The notes under the pieces are model-generated. The model was not told the DNA's origin. It made no database searches and worked only from the letters and a program-made list of their open reading frames with translations. DNA of 64,000 nucleotides from DASTFP01 sp963744345 (GTDB lineage Bacteria; Verrucomicrobiota; Verrucomicrobiia; Chthoniobacterales; Terrimicrobiaceae). Both the position numbers and the translations under genes were made by a program. Below are positions 27,924-37,543 of this stretch, one piece after another (within the stretch, counting starts at the first letter, position 1; every line of letters starts with the position of its first letter). The DNA is taken from NCBI GenBank assembly GCA_963744345.1, contig CAVUTD010000016.1:44993-108992 (forward strand), written 5' to 3'.

Positions 27924-28131
27924 ACTTTCGCTTCTCAAGAACAGCCAGATCTGTCCGCCGGTCAAGCTGTTTACGACTGTTGCGGGTTGGTCCTGGAGGA
28001 GCACGCCAGCAGGTGCTGCCCGGCTGCGCCAGCTCGTCGGCGTCGCTCACTTCCAGGAATCCAGAGCTCGGCGGCTACTCAGCGCTGAGCTGACGCTTGC
28101 GCAAGGCTAAGCGAGATCGCTGCGGGAAAAA

Positions 28132-29028
28132 CTAGCCGCGGAGTGGAGGTGACTCCGGAACGTTGTTAAGTTCTTCGTATTCTTCGGCGGTGATTTGGAG
28201 GGAAGCGGCCTGCACATTTTCCTCGAGATGCTCGACCGATGAAGTCCCTGGAATTGGTAAGATGATCGGCGACCGCTTGAGCAACCAGGCCAAGGCCACC
28301 TGTTTGGGTGTTTTGTCGTGATTTGTGGCTATTCTCTCCAGGACCATACCTGCGACTTTGCCCGAAGCCAACGGATACCACGGAATGAAGGCGATTCCAT
28401 TGCGCTCGCAATAGTCAACGACATAGTCCCATTCGCGATCGGCAAAGCTATAGCGATTTTGGACCGACACAATGGGCACAATCTTTCGCGCGCGCTCGAT
28501 GTGCTCCTTGGTCACATTGGAAAGCGCGATGAAGCGGATCTTTCCTTCCGCCTGCAACTTGGCCAAGGTTTCCATAGAGGCTTCCAGAGGGACTACCGGA
28601 TCGGGCGCGTGCAATTGATAAACGTCGATGCGCTCGACTCGTAATCTCTTTAGGCTTCCTTCCGCAGCTTCGCGCAGATGCTTTGGGCTCGCATCGTGGG
28701 TCCATTGGTCCGGTCCGGGCCGATTCCATCCGCCCTTGGTCGCAACGATGAGATCCGGAGGATACGGCGCCAGCGCCGTGGCAATCAGTTCTTCACTGAC
28801 GTAAGGACCATACGAATCTGCGGTGTCGATGAAATTCACGCCCAGGTCAACTGCGCGCCGAAGAACCCGTAGGGCCGAATCGGGGTCTTTGGGCGGTCCC
28901 CAAATTCCACCTCCGGTGATACGCATCGCTCCAAAACCGAGGCGATGGACCTTCACTTCACCTCCCAGCGATACAGTTCCCGCCAGCCCTGCGGCAGGAC
29001 TGCCCAAGTTTTCTGCTTGTTCGTTCAT
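28132..29028 (-). CDS. Aldo/keto reductase
   Basis: NADPH-dependent oxidoreductase with the (beta/alpha)8 fold. Catalytic Asp and Tyr lie in FIDTADSYGPYVSEELI; the lysine is in VATKGGW and the histidine in YQLHAPDP. The C-terminal cofactor loop is ILPIPGTSSVEHLEENV. 298 aa is normal. The substrate is not predictable. It is flanked by non-coding stretches. Confidence 0.9.
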   Translation of the reverse strand: MNEQAENLGSPAAGLAGTVSLGGEVKVHRLGFGAMRITGGGIWGPPKDPDSALRVLRRAVDLGVNFIDTADSYGPYVSEELIATALAPYPPDLIVATKGGWNRPGPDQWTHDASPKHLREAAEGSLKRLRVERIDVYQLHAPDPVVPLEASMETLAKLQAEGKIRFIALSNVTKEHIERARKIVPIVSVQNRYSFADREWDYVVDYCERNGIAFIPWYPLASGKVAGMVLERIATNHDKTPKQVALAWLLKRSPIILPIPGTSSVEHLEENVQAASLQITAEEYEELNNVPESPPLRG

Positions 29029-29337
29029 TTTAGCTCTCCGATCCCCCGAGTCTGCGAGCAGCGCCTAAAAAGTCGATCCTGATATCTGCCTGGTTTCAGA
29101 GAAACCAGTGCGCTTCCTTCATTCACATCGGAATCAACGAAGGCCGGAAAGTATGCCTGAAACCCGCCGATCTCCGGATAAGCCGACAACCCGGTGCTCG
29201 TCAGAAGCCAGCCAGGTGATTGCTGTCCTCGTCATCCAAGAACCTACTCCGCGTTCATCAGGTACTTTGCTTAGATGGTGCGATTGCGGGCATAAATGGT
29301 GAAATTGGAGACTCAGGCTGACTTCCATTTCCAAGCC
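29029..29337. other. Intergenic stretch
   Basis: About 310 bases with only short overlapping frames that lack recognisable domains on both strands. Nothing supported. Confidence 0.45.
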
Positions 29338-29697
29338 CTAGGTCGCGAGATTGACCGTATACGTTGCGAGCGGGTTTTGCCTAAACCAGGGTAAGGCGAT
29401 TTCCACCAAGCCGACGCGATACCCGCCACTGGCAGTGATGTTCAAGCAGGATTCGAATGACCCCTTCTCGACCGAGATAGGGCCATAATCCCCTGACCAT
29501 ACTGCGCCATCGCTCGCCTCCGCATAGTAGTAGGCGAATCTGTTCGTCGTTGAGAAGGGCCACTTTTCCTCTCCGGGCTCAATTTTCCACCAGCCAGCAG
29601 TAGCCCAGTCGCCATGATTGGCGCAGGCGTTCTGATCGAATCGCATGATCGCAACCCACACGGTAGTCTCATAATTATTACGAAAGGACACTTTCAT
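29338..29697 (-). CDS. DUF1036-like protein
   Basis: 119 aa without a signal peptide, rich in aromatic residues: NNYETTVWVAIMRFD, WATAGWWKIEPGE, AYYYAEASDGAVWSGDYG. This pattern of an opening VWVAI strand, a WWxIEPGE turn and a YYYAE block is that of DUF1036 proteins, whose function is unknown. A GTAGG-like ribosome site precedes the ATG. A small gene lies directly upstream in the same orientation. Confidence 0.62.
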   Translation of the reverse strand: MKVSFRNNYETTVWVAIMRFDQNACANHGDWATAGWWKIEPGEEKWPFSTTNRFAYYYAEASDGAVWSGDYGPISVEKGSFESCLNITASGGYRVGLVEIALPWFRQNPLATYTVNLAT

Positions 29698-29703
29698 GAA
29701 AAC

Positions 29704-29931
29704 CTACTCTTGTGAGCCTCGCTGCATGCGCTCCGCAAGAGATCCCTTTGGGATTTGACCAGCATTTCGCGGGGCTCGACGATCTTCAGTCGACTTCTCA
29801 GACGTTGCGGTATGATAATCGCTGCGGGGTGTCGCAGGTGAGGTCGGCCTAGCCTCACAGCTTGCCTGCATAGCCGATGGTTCAAACGCCTCACGAGGAT
29901 CAGGTCCGTCTGAAGTGGGTTTTGGGTCCAT
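29704..29931 (-). CDS. Small disordered hypothetical protein upstream of the DUF1036 gene
   Basis: 75 aa, rich in Pro, Ser, Arg and Glu (MDPKPTSDGPDPREAFEPSA), predicted disordered. The call rests on an AGGAG ribosome-binding site about 12 bases before the ATG and on its position 6 bases before the DUF1036 start. No family recognised; it may be spurious. Confidence 0.4.
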   Translation of the reverse strand: MDPKPTSDGPDPREAFEPSAMQASCEARPTSPATPRSDYHTATSEKSTEDRRAPRNAGQIPKGSLAERMQRGSQE

Positions 29932-30172
29932 CTGTTATTCTTTCTCCTATGTGGTTAAGCATGCACTCCCGTCTCCAAACTTGTGACGAGCGAAAGTTGG
30001 TAGCGGTGAACGGTCCCAGTGCTATGCAGAAGCCGTCGATTAAGGCAAGCAAATCGTTGACTCGAAGTTTGTCTTCATGGTCGCTCAGGGTCTACGTCAT
30101 TGTCCCGGCCATGAAATGACCTGAAGTGCCGCTGCCGCTCCCTCGCATACATAGCGAGCATCGACGACCATC
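29932..30172. other. Intergenic stretch
   Basis: About 240 bases between two minus-strand genes. A plus-strand frame covers it but has no domain and weak coding character. A promoter for the small gene at 29931 should lie here. Confidence 0.4.
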
Positions 30173-31093
30173 TCAAGTCGGACTGACGGATGACGGCGCG
30201 ACGGAAGTCGACGACAAGTCGGCGCTCTGTTTCTCAAGGGTTTCGAGCAACGGCTTTGCATGAGAGGAGGCGCCCATCAAAGACAACTTCGCGCGCGCCA
30301 CTTCGCTTACTTTCGCGGAAGCATGATTCATCATGATGTGATGCGGGGGTTCGTGACTATGACCGCTATCCAATTGCGCGCCCTCTTGGATCCCGCGCAT
30401 CCAGGCTCTAAAGACGTCAGCTCCCACGTTGACCTTGACAACGTTCATCGGGATGCCTTCGCGCAAATCATCGGGATGAATCCCGCTGCCCCCGTGTAGG
30501 ACCAGGGGGACCGGCGACACGCGAGCAACTTCTTCCAACAATGAAAGATCCAAACGGCTGCTTTGGCCGTGAACGGATCCCACGGAGACCGCCAATGTGT
30601 CGACGTCGCTTTCCTCGGCCAGTTGCTTGGCTTCTTTGGGAGAAGCTTTCACAATATTCCCCCCTTCAGTTTCGCCCCCAAAGGTTCCCAATTCTGCCTC
30701 TACGGCTGCTCCCATCACATGCGCGATTTTTGCGATGTAGGCTGCTCCCTTAATGTTCTCCTCCAATGTTAGATGCGCGCCATCATACATGACCGAGTAG
30801 TAGCCGCGTCGAAGCGTCCGAAGGATCATTTCCGGGCTATCAGGATGGTCCTGATGGACCAGCACTGGAACGCGGGACTGTTCGGCCAAGATTCGCAACA
30901 ATTGCGGGAGGACATCGAAGCCGCCGTAGTAGAGATCCCCAAAATAACTCTGCAGCATGACGGGCGCGTCTTCTGCTTCAGCCGCGGCAATCACGCTGCG
31001 GGCGATCTCCAAATTGCAAACGTTAAAGGAGGGAAAGGCAAAATGATTCCGCAACGCGTAATCGAAGAATAAACGCGGTTTAGTGACGTACAT
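30173..31093 (-). CDS. Class II ketose-bisphosphate aldolase (Fba/GatY family)
   Basis: Zinc aldolase that splits fructose- or tagatose-1,6-bisphosphate type substrates. Blocks: AFPSFNVCNLE, VLVHQDHPD (zinc His), VMYDGAHL, AEVEAELGTFGG-like EAELGTFGGETEGG, AVSVGSVHG (zinc His) and VLHGGSGIHPDDL (zinc His), then KVNVGADVF. The Asp after the first zinc His is shifted relative to the common HLDH motif. 306 aa, slightly long because of a C-terminal Ser/Thr tail. It lies near the deoxy-sugar locus and may serve it. Confidence 0.85.
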   Translation of the reverse strand: MYVTKPRLFFDYALRNHFAFPSFNVCNLEIARSVIAAAEAEDAPVMLQSYFGDLYYGGFDVLPQLLRILAEQSRVPVLVHQDHPDSPEMILRTLRRGYYSVMYDGAHLTLEENIKGAAYIAKIAHVMGAAVEAELGTFGGETEGGNIVKASPKEAKQLAEESDVDTLAVSVGSVHGQSSRLDLSLLEEVARVSPVPLVLHGGSGIHPDDLREGIPMNVVKVNVGADVFRAWMRGIQEGAQLDSGHSHEPPHHIMMNHASAKVSEVARAKLSLMGASSHAKPLLETLEKQSADLSSTSVAPSSVSPT

Positions 31094-31199
31094 GGGAAAT
31101 TTTCCGGCGAGACAGCGGCGCTACTTCGCTACTCAGGTTTGTTTTCATATTCGTTGGTTCCAACATGCGAAGTGAACCAACAGATGCGCAAGTACGTTA

Positions 31200-31916
31200 T
31201 TATGCAGCTGTTTCCCGTGCTTCCTCTAGCTTTTTGACCACGGCTTTCCCTACCCCTTTCGCACTTCCGGGATTTTGCCCGGTAATCAGAAGACCGTCCT
31301 CGACCACGTGGCTGCCAAATGCCATCAACGCCTTGCTGTACTTGGCCCCCCTCTTTTGCAACTCCTCCTCAAGATTGAAAGGAACTGCGTGGTCGCGTCC
31401 TACCTTCACTTCTTCATTCCAGGAGAAGGCTGTGAGTTTCTTACCCTTTATCAGGTAATCGCCATTCTTCAATTTCACTTCCAGCAAGCCCGCTGGTCCA
31501 TGGCAGACGGCGGAAACGACCTTGCTGGACTCGTAGAAGCTCGCAGTCAACTCCGCTAGTGCCTTGCTCTTGGTAAAGTCGAACGAAACACCGTGGCCCC
31601 CTGTCATGTAAATGGCATCGTAATCCCCGGGATTTACTGCCGATACCTTCAAAGTGCTTTTTAGCAGATCCATGTAGGCCCTGTCTCTGTACCGCTGATC
31701 GATGTCCCCGTCTTTGAGAACCGTTTGCGATAGACTCTCTGGGTCGATGGGAATGTAGCCGCCTGCTGGACTGGCAATATCCATCTGGTAACCCGCCTCC
31801 TCAACCACATCCCAGAAATGGGTCAATTCCCCAAGCCACAACCCCGTTCTGAAGCCCACCTTCTCGTATTCAGAAACATTAGTGACAATAATCAATATTT
31901 TGTTTGTTTTGGCCAT
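31200..31916 (-). CDS. DJ-1/PfpI-family protein (Hsp31/glyoxalase III-like)
   Basis: Class I glutamine-amidotransferase-like fold. The start at 31916 is fixed by a perfect AAGGAGG site 5 bases upstream and by MAKTNKILIIVTN. The nucleophile elbow AVCHGPAGLLEV gives Cys138, with Glu in the WLGELTHFW block; MTGGHGVSFDF precedes it. Such proteins act as glyoxalase III, deglycase or chaperone; which applies here is not readable. 238 aa. Confidence 0.85.
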   Translation of the reverse strand: MAKTNKILIIVTNVSEYEKVGFRTGLWLGELTHFWDVVEEAGYQMDIASPAGGYIPIDPESLSQTVLKDGDIDQRYRDRAYMDLLKSTLKVSAVNPGDYDAIYMTGGHGVSFDFTKSKALAELTASFYESSKVVSAVCHGPAGLLEVKLKNGDYLIKGKKLTAFSWNEEVKVGRDHAVPFNLEEELQKRGAKYSKALMAFGSHVVEDGLLITGQNPGSAKGVGKAVVKKLEEARETAA

Positions 31917-32298
31917 GGTTGCCTCCTTGTTAATCTCGAGCTGTTCGTCTTCTCCGCCCCGACCACCGCGCAAAGACGGTAATGCAGGCGACTTTTACCC
32001 GCTTAATGGCCAGAACGATGTTTTGCTGCAGAATCCGGTCACAAGATCGTCGCCTACACTGGTAATCATTAATTGAAAGCGTAGCCTTGTCACGTCATCG
32101 TGCCGTGACTTCCGGTCATGGAATATCCTTCTTGATCCTATCCTCTGCACCTGACGCTTCGGACACAAAAAGGTCCCGTTGGAGCGCCGTTTTCACCGCG
32201 AGTTGCCACACCCCATTCCGGTCTGTCGCGATCGGAGCGGAAACATTTGTGATCGAGCGAAGCTCAAGACAGGAAGGCCTCTTGCCCAGCGGTAAGTC
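31917..32298. other. Intergenic stretch
   Basis: About 380 bases between two minus-strand genes. Plus-strand short frames show no domain. Nothing supported beyond the ribosome site of the DJ-1 gene at its left edge. Confidence 0.45.
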
Positions 32299-33078
32299 TC
32301 AGACAGCATTATCCGACCAAGATTGAGGGTTCGCAGATTGTTCAGAGCCAATCATCATTTGAATTAACGTGTGCTCGGTCGTCGTCGCTGTCCGTTGTTC
32401 CCCCACAATGCGGCCTCTGCGGATCACGTACACCCGATCGGTAACTTCCAATATATCTGGCAGGTTATGACTGACCAATAAAACGGAGACGCCATGCTGC
32501 TTAAGTTCATTCATTAAATCCAGGACTTTTCTCCGCTCTGCCACCCCCAAGGCTGCGGTGGGTTCGTCCATCACAATGAGCTTCGCGTTCCAGAGCATGA
32601 CTCGCATGATGGCGATCGCTTGTCGCTGCCCTCCGGAAAGGAACGCGACCTGTTGTCGTGTCGGAATCGAAGCGTTCATCTGGTAGAGCAACTCTTCGGT
32701 CTTAGCATTCATTGTCTTTTCATCGAGCAATTGAATGAGTCCGCCAAAGTAGCTCTTAGTCAGCTCGCGACCGAGAAAAAAATTGTTGGCCGTCGTGAGA
32801 TTGTTAGCCAGTGAGAGATCCTGATAGATGGTTTCTATGCCAAGTTGTCGCGCTACGATCGGCGACTCCATTATTACCTGCTTTCCTTCCCAATAGATAT
32901 CGCCTTCGCTGGGCAGCTGAATGCCGGCGATAATCTTGATCAATGTTGATTTCCCAGCTCCATTGTCGCCGATCAGTCCTATTCGCTCCCGCGCATTGAT
33001 CTCAAAGCTAACGCGTTCAAGCGCCCTTATCCCGATAAAATGCTTGGAAATGTTCCGAACTTTGAGCAGTGGCGCCAT
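32299..33078 (-). CDS. Sugar ABC transporter ATP-binding protein, single-domain type
   Basis: Carbohydrate-uptake ATPase with one nucleotide-binding domain (259 aa), unlike the duplicated RbsA type at 41166. Walker A GDNGAGKST at 37-45, Q-loop IYQDLSLANNLT, signature FLSGGQRQAIAI, Walker B LIVMDEPTAA and H-loop VSHN are intact. ATG 33078 is chosen because MAPLLKVRNISKHF is the usual opening. It is the last gene of the minus-strand sugar locus and pairs with the permease and binding protein encoded upstream. Confidence 0.88.
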   Translation of the reverse strand: MAPLLKVRNISKHFIGIRALERVSFEINARERIGLIGDNGAGKSTLIKIIAGIQLPSEGDIYWEGKQVIMESPIVARQLGIETIYQDLSLANNLTTANNFFLGRELTKSYFGGLIQLLDEKTMNAKTEELLYQMNASIPTRQQVAFLSGGQRQAIAIMRVMLWNAKLIVMDEPTAALGVAERRKVLDLMNELKQHGVSVLLVSHNLPDILEVTDRVYVIRRGRIVGEQRTATTTEHTLIQMMIGSEQSANPQSWSDNAV

Positions 33079-33210
33079 GACTCTCCCCTCAGGTGATTTG
33101 TGAACGAAACGGATATCGCTTAAAGTCGTCTTCCTTCGATCGACGCCGCGCAATCATGAACATGCTCCTGATAGGCAGATCAACGCTTACGCCGGATTTA
33201 ACACAAGCGC

Positions 33211-33822
33211 CTATTTGGATACACGGGCGACCTGCTCTGGGGTGAGATCTCTTACCTCACCTAGGTTATGCGCCAGGGTAAGAATATGGGCGATGGATTC
33301 TGCAGCCTGGGTCAAATTGAATGCATCGTATAGATCAACCCCCACGGCTAAGACTCCATGATTTGCCAGCAGCACAACATTGCTTTGCGAAATAAACGGC
33401 CCCATCTCAGCAGCGATCTCTTCGGTGCCTGGTGTTCCATACGGAACCACTGGTATTTTGCCAAAGAGGTTTATCATCTCTGGATATGCATTGCTCTCGA
33501 TTGGCTTGTTGTTCAGCGCGAACGAGGTCAAGTAGGGGGCATGGGAATGTATTGCAGCACGGATGTCCTCCCGATAGCGATATGCCGCCACATGGAGAAG
33601 AAATTCGGAGGAATAGCGAAGTCTTCCTTCGAACTGCCTGCCTGTTTCGTCGATCACCGCAATCATCTCGATTGTTAGTGACGCCTTGCTCTGTCCGGAG
33701 GGCGTTATCAAGATCTTGTCGTCCTGTTTAATCGATAGATTACCCTCGTAGGTGTTAACGAGGTTTTTCTGATCCATGATTTTAGCGATCTCGACAATGG
33801 TTTGTTTCAGGTCTTCGTACAT
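33211..33822 (-). CDS. Class II aldolase/adducin-family aldolase (FucA/RhaD-like)
   Basis: Zinc aldolase likely to split L-fuculose- or L-rhamnulose-1-phosphate into lactaldehyde and DHAP. GNLSI near 28, ITPSG, the zinc motif AAIHSHAPY (HxH) and ANHGVLAVG carry the family pattern. 203 aa. It overlaps the upstream rhamnulokinase-like gene by 41 bases, implying coupled translation. Kinase and aldolase together give steps two and three of deoxy-sugar breakdown; the isomerase is not in the window. Confidence 0.85.
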   Translation of the reverse strand: MYEDLKQTIVEIAKIMDQKNLVNTYEGNLSIKQDDKILITPSGQSKASLTIEMIAVIDETGRQFEGRLRYSSEFLLHVAAYRYREDIRAAIHSHAPYLTSFALNNKPIESNAYPEMINLFGKIPVVPYGTPGTEEIAAEMGPFISQSNVVLLANHGVLAVGVDLYDAFNLTQAAESIAHILTLAHNLGEVRDLTPEQVARVSK

Positions 33823-35299
33823 GTTGGTTGGTTTCCTTGTAAGAGAGGAAGTCTAGATACAGGCGCTCCCACTGGTCCGCCGCCGCGGAGTTAGGTTGAT
33901 ATTCTCGGCTCGCCGTCGATCGTCGGACAACTTCTCGAAGATCGCTGAGAGAAGAAACCTCGGCTGCGGCTAGCTGGATCATCACATTCCCGAGAATCGT
34001 TGCTTCAGAGGGTCCGGCGTGCAGAGGCAGGCCAGTGCAATCGGCGACCAATTCACAAAAGAAGCTGTCGTTGGCGCCGCCGCCGATGAGATAAAGATTT
34101 TCGAACCGCCTCTGTAAGATCCTCTCCAGCCTCTCCAGGCACCATTTAACCTGCAACGCGAGGCTTGCATATATCGATCGCGTGCAGTCGGCTCGCGTCA
34201 TCGGCGGTGTTTGGTTCGTCTCAACAGCAAAGGCATGCAGGCTTTCAGTCATACTTTCCGGGTTTTCGAATTCTTGGGATTCCGGATCGAAGATGCTGAG
34301 TTGACGGTGGGCGTCTCGTGCCTCTCTGGACAGCGAGGCAAATGAAATGGGCGATTGGCGCTCCCATAAACGCCTGCACTGTTGCAGTATCCAAAATCCC
34401 GTGTTGTTGCGGATCAAGAGGTTCTCTCCTTCGGTCCCGCGACAGTTTTTAAATCCATATTCAAAGGTGACATTATCGATCAGCGGTGCTTCCGTCTCGG
34501 CTCCGACGACGATCGTCGTACCAGCACTGACAAAGGCTGAACGATGATCCAGACCGAAAATTGAGGTGAGTGCTGATGCCGTATCGTGGCCACTGACCGA
34601 GACAAAGCTCACATTGCTCAAGCCAGTTTCCGCGCGATACGCAGGCAAAAGCGGTTCTAGGCGGGTGCCTGGTGGAACGATCGGCGGAAAAAGCGTCTCC
34701 GGAATTTCCAGTCGGGAGAGAAGATTTTTGTTCCAGTTGTTGTCGAAAGGATTTAGCAGCTGGCTGGTGCCCGCGATGGTTACCTCCGCCGCTACGGTTC
34801 CGGTGAACATGTAGTTCAGGAGATCTGGAATCAGCAGGAACTTATCGGCGACTTGCAACACCTGGTCGCCGCTGATCACCTGGGAATATAGCTGGCTGAG
34901 CGTATAATGACGTTTTAAATCGGATGCCGTGGAAGTGAAGAGCTCACGCGGCGGGATTTTCTCCAGTAACTGCTCGATCGTGTTACGGGTTCTGCAGTCA
35001 CGGTAATGATAAACGTTTCCGAGGAGGCGCCCAGCGCGGTCAATAAGGCCATAGTCGGCCCCCCACCCGTCAATGCCAACACTGAGATACGCTATTGCCT
35101 TGTCCAGTCGGGCCAAGGACGACTTAAGTTCCTGAAAAACTCTGAGGATATCCCATTGCAAGCTATTCAGAACTTGGACCGGCTCGTTCGCAAAACGGTA
35201 CATCTCTGAAACAACAAGTGTTTGCCCATCGAAGCTGCCGACCGAGACTCTCCCGCTCCCGGCGCCGATGTCGAACGCGATAACGTTTGCTGCTTTCAA
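33782..35299 (-). CDS. rhaB: Rhamnulokinase-like FGGY sugar kinase
   Basis: FGGY kinase of 505 aa. The N-terminal phosphate loop is AFDIGAGSGRVSVG; GIDGWGADYGLID matches the rhamnulokinase substrate block. SGHDTASAL and the C-terminal YLIGGGANDSFFCEL complete the ATP-binding halves. Fuculokinase or xylulokinase are alternatives, but the block at about residues 74-86 and the paired aldolase favour rhamnulose. It lies 53 bases after the binding-protein gene. Confidence 0.82.
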   Translation of the reverse strand: MKAANVIAFDIGAGSGRVSVGSFDGQTLVVSEMYRFANEPVQVLNSLQWDILRVFQELKSSLARLDKAIAYLSVGIDGWGADYGLIDRAGRLLGNVYHYRDCRTRNTIEQLLEKIPPRELFTSTASDLKRHYTLSQLYSQVISGDQVLQVADKFLLIPDLLNYMFTGTVAAEVTIAGTSQLLNPFDNNWNKNLLSRLEIPETLFPPIVPPGTRLEPLLPAYRAETGLSNVSFVSVSGHDTASALTSIFGLDHRSAFVSAGTTIVVGAETEAPLIDNVTFEYGFKNCRGTEGENLLIRNNTGFWILQQCRRLWERQSPISFASLSREARDAHRQLSIFDPESQEFENPESMTESLHAFAVETNQTPPMTRADCTRSIYASLALQVKWCLERLERILQRRFENLYLIGGGANDSFFCELVADCTGLPLHAGPSEATILGNVMIQLAAAEVSSLSDLREVVRRSTASREYQPNSAAADQWERLYLDFLSYKETNQHVRRPETNHCRDR

Positions 35300-35352
35300 A
35301 TGTCCTCGGTGGGTCGAAGGAAACTGAGTTCGTTCCTTCGACCTCTAAGCTG

Positions 35353-36324
35353 CTACTTGATCAGGCCCGCTTCCTTCTCGATGTCTATCCACTTTTGGAC
35401 GTTATTATTCTCCTTGGTAACCAGTTCACCAGGGATCTGGATATAACGTTCTACTTGCTCGCCCTTCAGCAGTTTCGCGGCTACGTCCAGCGTAGTCTTT
35501 GCCTGGTCGACGACCTGCTGGACCACGGTTCCCGTCATCAGGCCATCCTCGATTGATTTGAGCGCTTCGGGAAGTCCGTCGACGCCAAAGACCATGACCT
35601 TTCCGGCCTTTCCCGCGGCCCTTAACGCTTCAATGGCGCCAAGTGCCGAATCATCGTTGTGGCAGAGGATCGCGTCGATTTGAGGATAAGCCTGCAGCCA
35701 ATCCTCTGTAATCGCCATGGCGTTATCACGGCGCCAACGACTTGTTAAGCTCGCGATGACCTTGATGTCCGGCCTGGCCTTCAAGCCTTCGAGAATTCCT
35801 TTTTGTCGTGAAGCGGCGGCGAGGTTGCCCGGTTCCCCCTCGATAATCGCGACTTTCGCTCCTTGAGGCAGTTTCTTAGCTGCATAGTCCCCGATCAATC
35901 TCCCCTCAAGGATTGGGTCTGACTCCAGGGAAACACTGTTCTTATCATCAATCTTCAAGGCAAGGTTTATCACCGGTATGGGTGGACTGATCGAGTACGC
36001 CTTATCGATCGCCGGAATTAGCGCCTGGGCATCGAGCGGTTGGACAATCACCAGATCGACCTTCTGCGAGATAAAGTTCTCCACCAGGTTTGTCTGCTTC
36101 TCGACAGACATCTCCGAATCCAATAACTTTATCTCGAAGTTTGGATAGGAATCCTTGGCGAACTTCTTCACCGTTTGCGCCTGCCAAGAGGTGAAGGGAT
36201 CTTGGAACGACTTGGCCGCAAAGCCAATCGTCTGTTTTTTCGCTGACCGGTCGGCGCTCTCCTCGGCGCCAACACAAGACATGGTTAATGCTAATATGTA
36301 AGTGAGTGGGATTTTGAGGTTCAT
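35353..36324 (-). CDS. Sugar ABC transporter substrate-binding protein (RbsB-like)
   Basis: Periplasmic ligand-binding protein, 323 aa. Signal peptide MNLKIPLTYILALTMSCVGA; a lipoprotein anchor is possible but no good lipobox follows. The Peripla_BP_4 pattern is visible: TIGFAAKSFQDPF, QKVDLVIVQPLDAQALIPAI, VAIIEGEPGN, AILCHNDDSALGAIEAL and VFGVDGLPEAL. It pairs with the permease 160 bases upstream. Confidence 0.88.
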   Translation of the reverse strand: MNLKIPLTYILALTMSCVGAEESADRSAKKQTIGFAAKSFQDPFTSWQAQTVKKFAKDSYPNFEIKLLDSEMSVEKQTNLVENFISQKVDLVIVQPLDAQALIPAIDKAYSISPPIPVINLALKIDDKNSVSLESDPILEGRLIGDYAAKKLPQGAKVAIIEGEPGNLAAASRQKGILEGLKARPDIKVIASLTSRWRRDNAMAITEDWLQAYPQIDAILCHNDDSALGAIEALRAAGKAGKVMVFGVDGLPEALKSIEDGLMTGTVVQQVVDQAKTTLDVAAKLLKGEQVERYIQIPGELVTKENNNVQKWIDIEKEAGLIK

Positions 36325-36484
36325 GGAACGTGCTTGGGTTGGTGTTTGTATTTCCAGTTACTCCTTGTCATAGGGAGCGGTTTTGGCTTTGGGGAAAAGA
36401 AAGTGTTGAGCATGGCTCTGGCAAAAGTGACTTTGGCCACGGGCTCCTCTATCCATCAGCATTCGGCTCGGTTTCATGTGGCAG

Positions 36485-37492
36485 TTAGCTTGCCAGATGT
36501 CTGCCTCGGACTGCGCGAGTCCGCAGATCGAGGACAACTGCCACGACGATAATGATGCCTTTGACGACTTGTTGATAGTAGGAGGGTACGCTCAGCAGAT
36601 TGAGAACGTTGTTAATGACTCCAACGATTAGACATCCTGCCAAAGTGCCGCGAATCGTGCCGACGCCTCCCGTAAAACTCGTGCCACCGATGATTGCACC
36701 GGTAATGGCGTCGAACTCATAGCCAACGCCAGCCGCGGGTTGTCCAGAATTCAACCGTGCCATGAGCAGAACTCCGCCGATTGCCGAAAAGGCACCGCAG
36801 ATAATAAAGGCGATAATTTTTATACGCCGAACCTTGATACCGGCGGCGATAGACGCATCCTCACTCCCCCCGATTGCATAGAGATATCTGCCAAATCGTG
36901 TTTTGTTGAGAAGCACACCCGAGACCAAAGCCAAAGTCAGCATTGCGACTACGGGAATGGGGACGCCAAGCAGACTACCTTTGCCAAGATAGCTAATCGC
37001 ACCAATGTCGTAGATCGGAAAGCCCTTGGTGTAGATGAAGGCAAGCCCGCGAGCGACCGTCATCATCGCCAAAGTCATGATGAAAGACGGAACGCGATAC
37101 CTGGTCACTATCAATCCACTCGTCAGGCCCGTCCCAACACCAATGAGAATAGCGACAAGAACGGCCAGGAGGATTGAGTCTGTTGCGAGGAATACACCGA
37201 TCGCGACGCAGCCGGCCAATGCCGCCACCGAACCGGGCGCCAGATCGACCATGCCAGCAATAATCAACATCGTTTCGCCGAAAGCGATGATCGTTATTAC
37301 GCTAACCTGTCGAATTACATTCGTAAGGTTGTCAGTAGTTAGGAAGTTTGGCGTCAGCAGTGCTGATATGCCGCAGATAATAAAGAGAACGATTGCGATA
37401 GCATAGGACTGCGTGATCCTGCTGATCGAAGCACTGTTAAACGGCAATAACCGTTGAGGTTTCAAATCAGGTGCCAACCATCGGACTTTCAT
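36485..37492 (-). CDS. Sugar ABC transporter permease (RbsC-like)
   Basis: Integral membrane permease of the BPD_transp_2 family with about eight to ten hydrophobic helices. Diagnostic blocks: GETMLIIAGMVDLAPGSVAA, GLTSGLIVTRYRVPSFIMTL, RFGRYLYAIGGSEDASIAAG and ITGAIIGGTSFTGGVGTIRG. 335 aa. Second gene of the locus after the RpiR regulator. It forms the channel with the single-domain ATPase encoded at the operon end. Confidence 0.9.
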   Translation of the reverse strand: MKVRWLAPDLKPQRLLPFNSASISRITQSYAIAIVLFIICGISALLTPNFLTTDNLTNVIRQVSVITIIAFGETMLIIAGMVDLAPGSVAALAGCVAIGVFLATDSILLAVLVAILIGVGTGLTSGLIVTRYRVPSFIMTLAMMTVARGLAFIYTKGFPIYDIGAISYLGKGSLLGVPIPVVAMLTLALVSGVLLNKTRFGRYLYAIGGSEDASIAAGIKVRRIKIIAFIICGAFSAIGGVLLMARLNSGQPAAGVGYEFDAITGAIIGGTSFTGGVGTIRGTLAGCLIVGVINNVLNLLSVPSYYQQVVKGIIIVVAVVLDLRTRAVRGRHLAS

Positions 37493-37543
37493 AACTGTTC
37501 GTGGGGGGAAATTATTCGCAGGCCGGCAAGGGCAATGGGTTCT

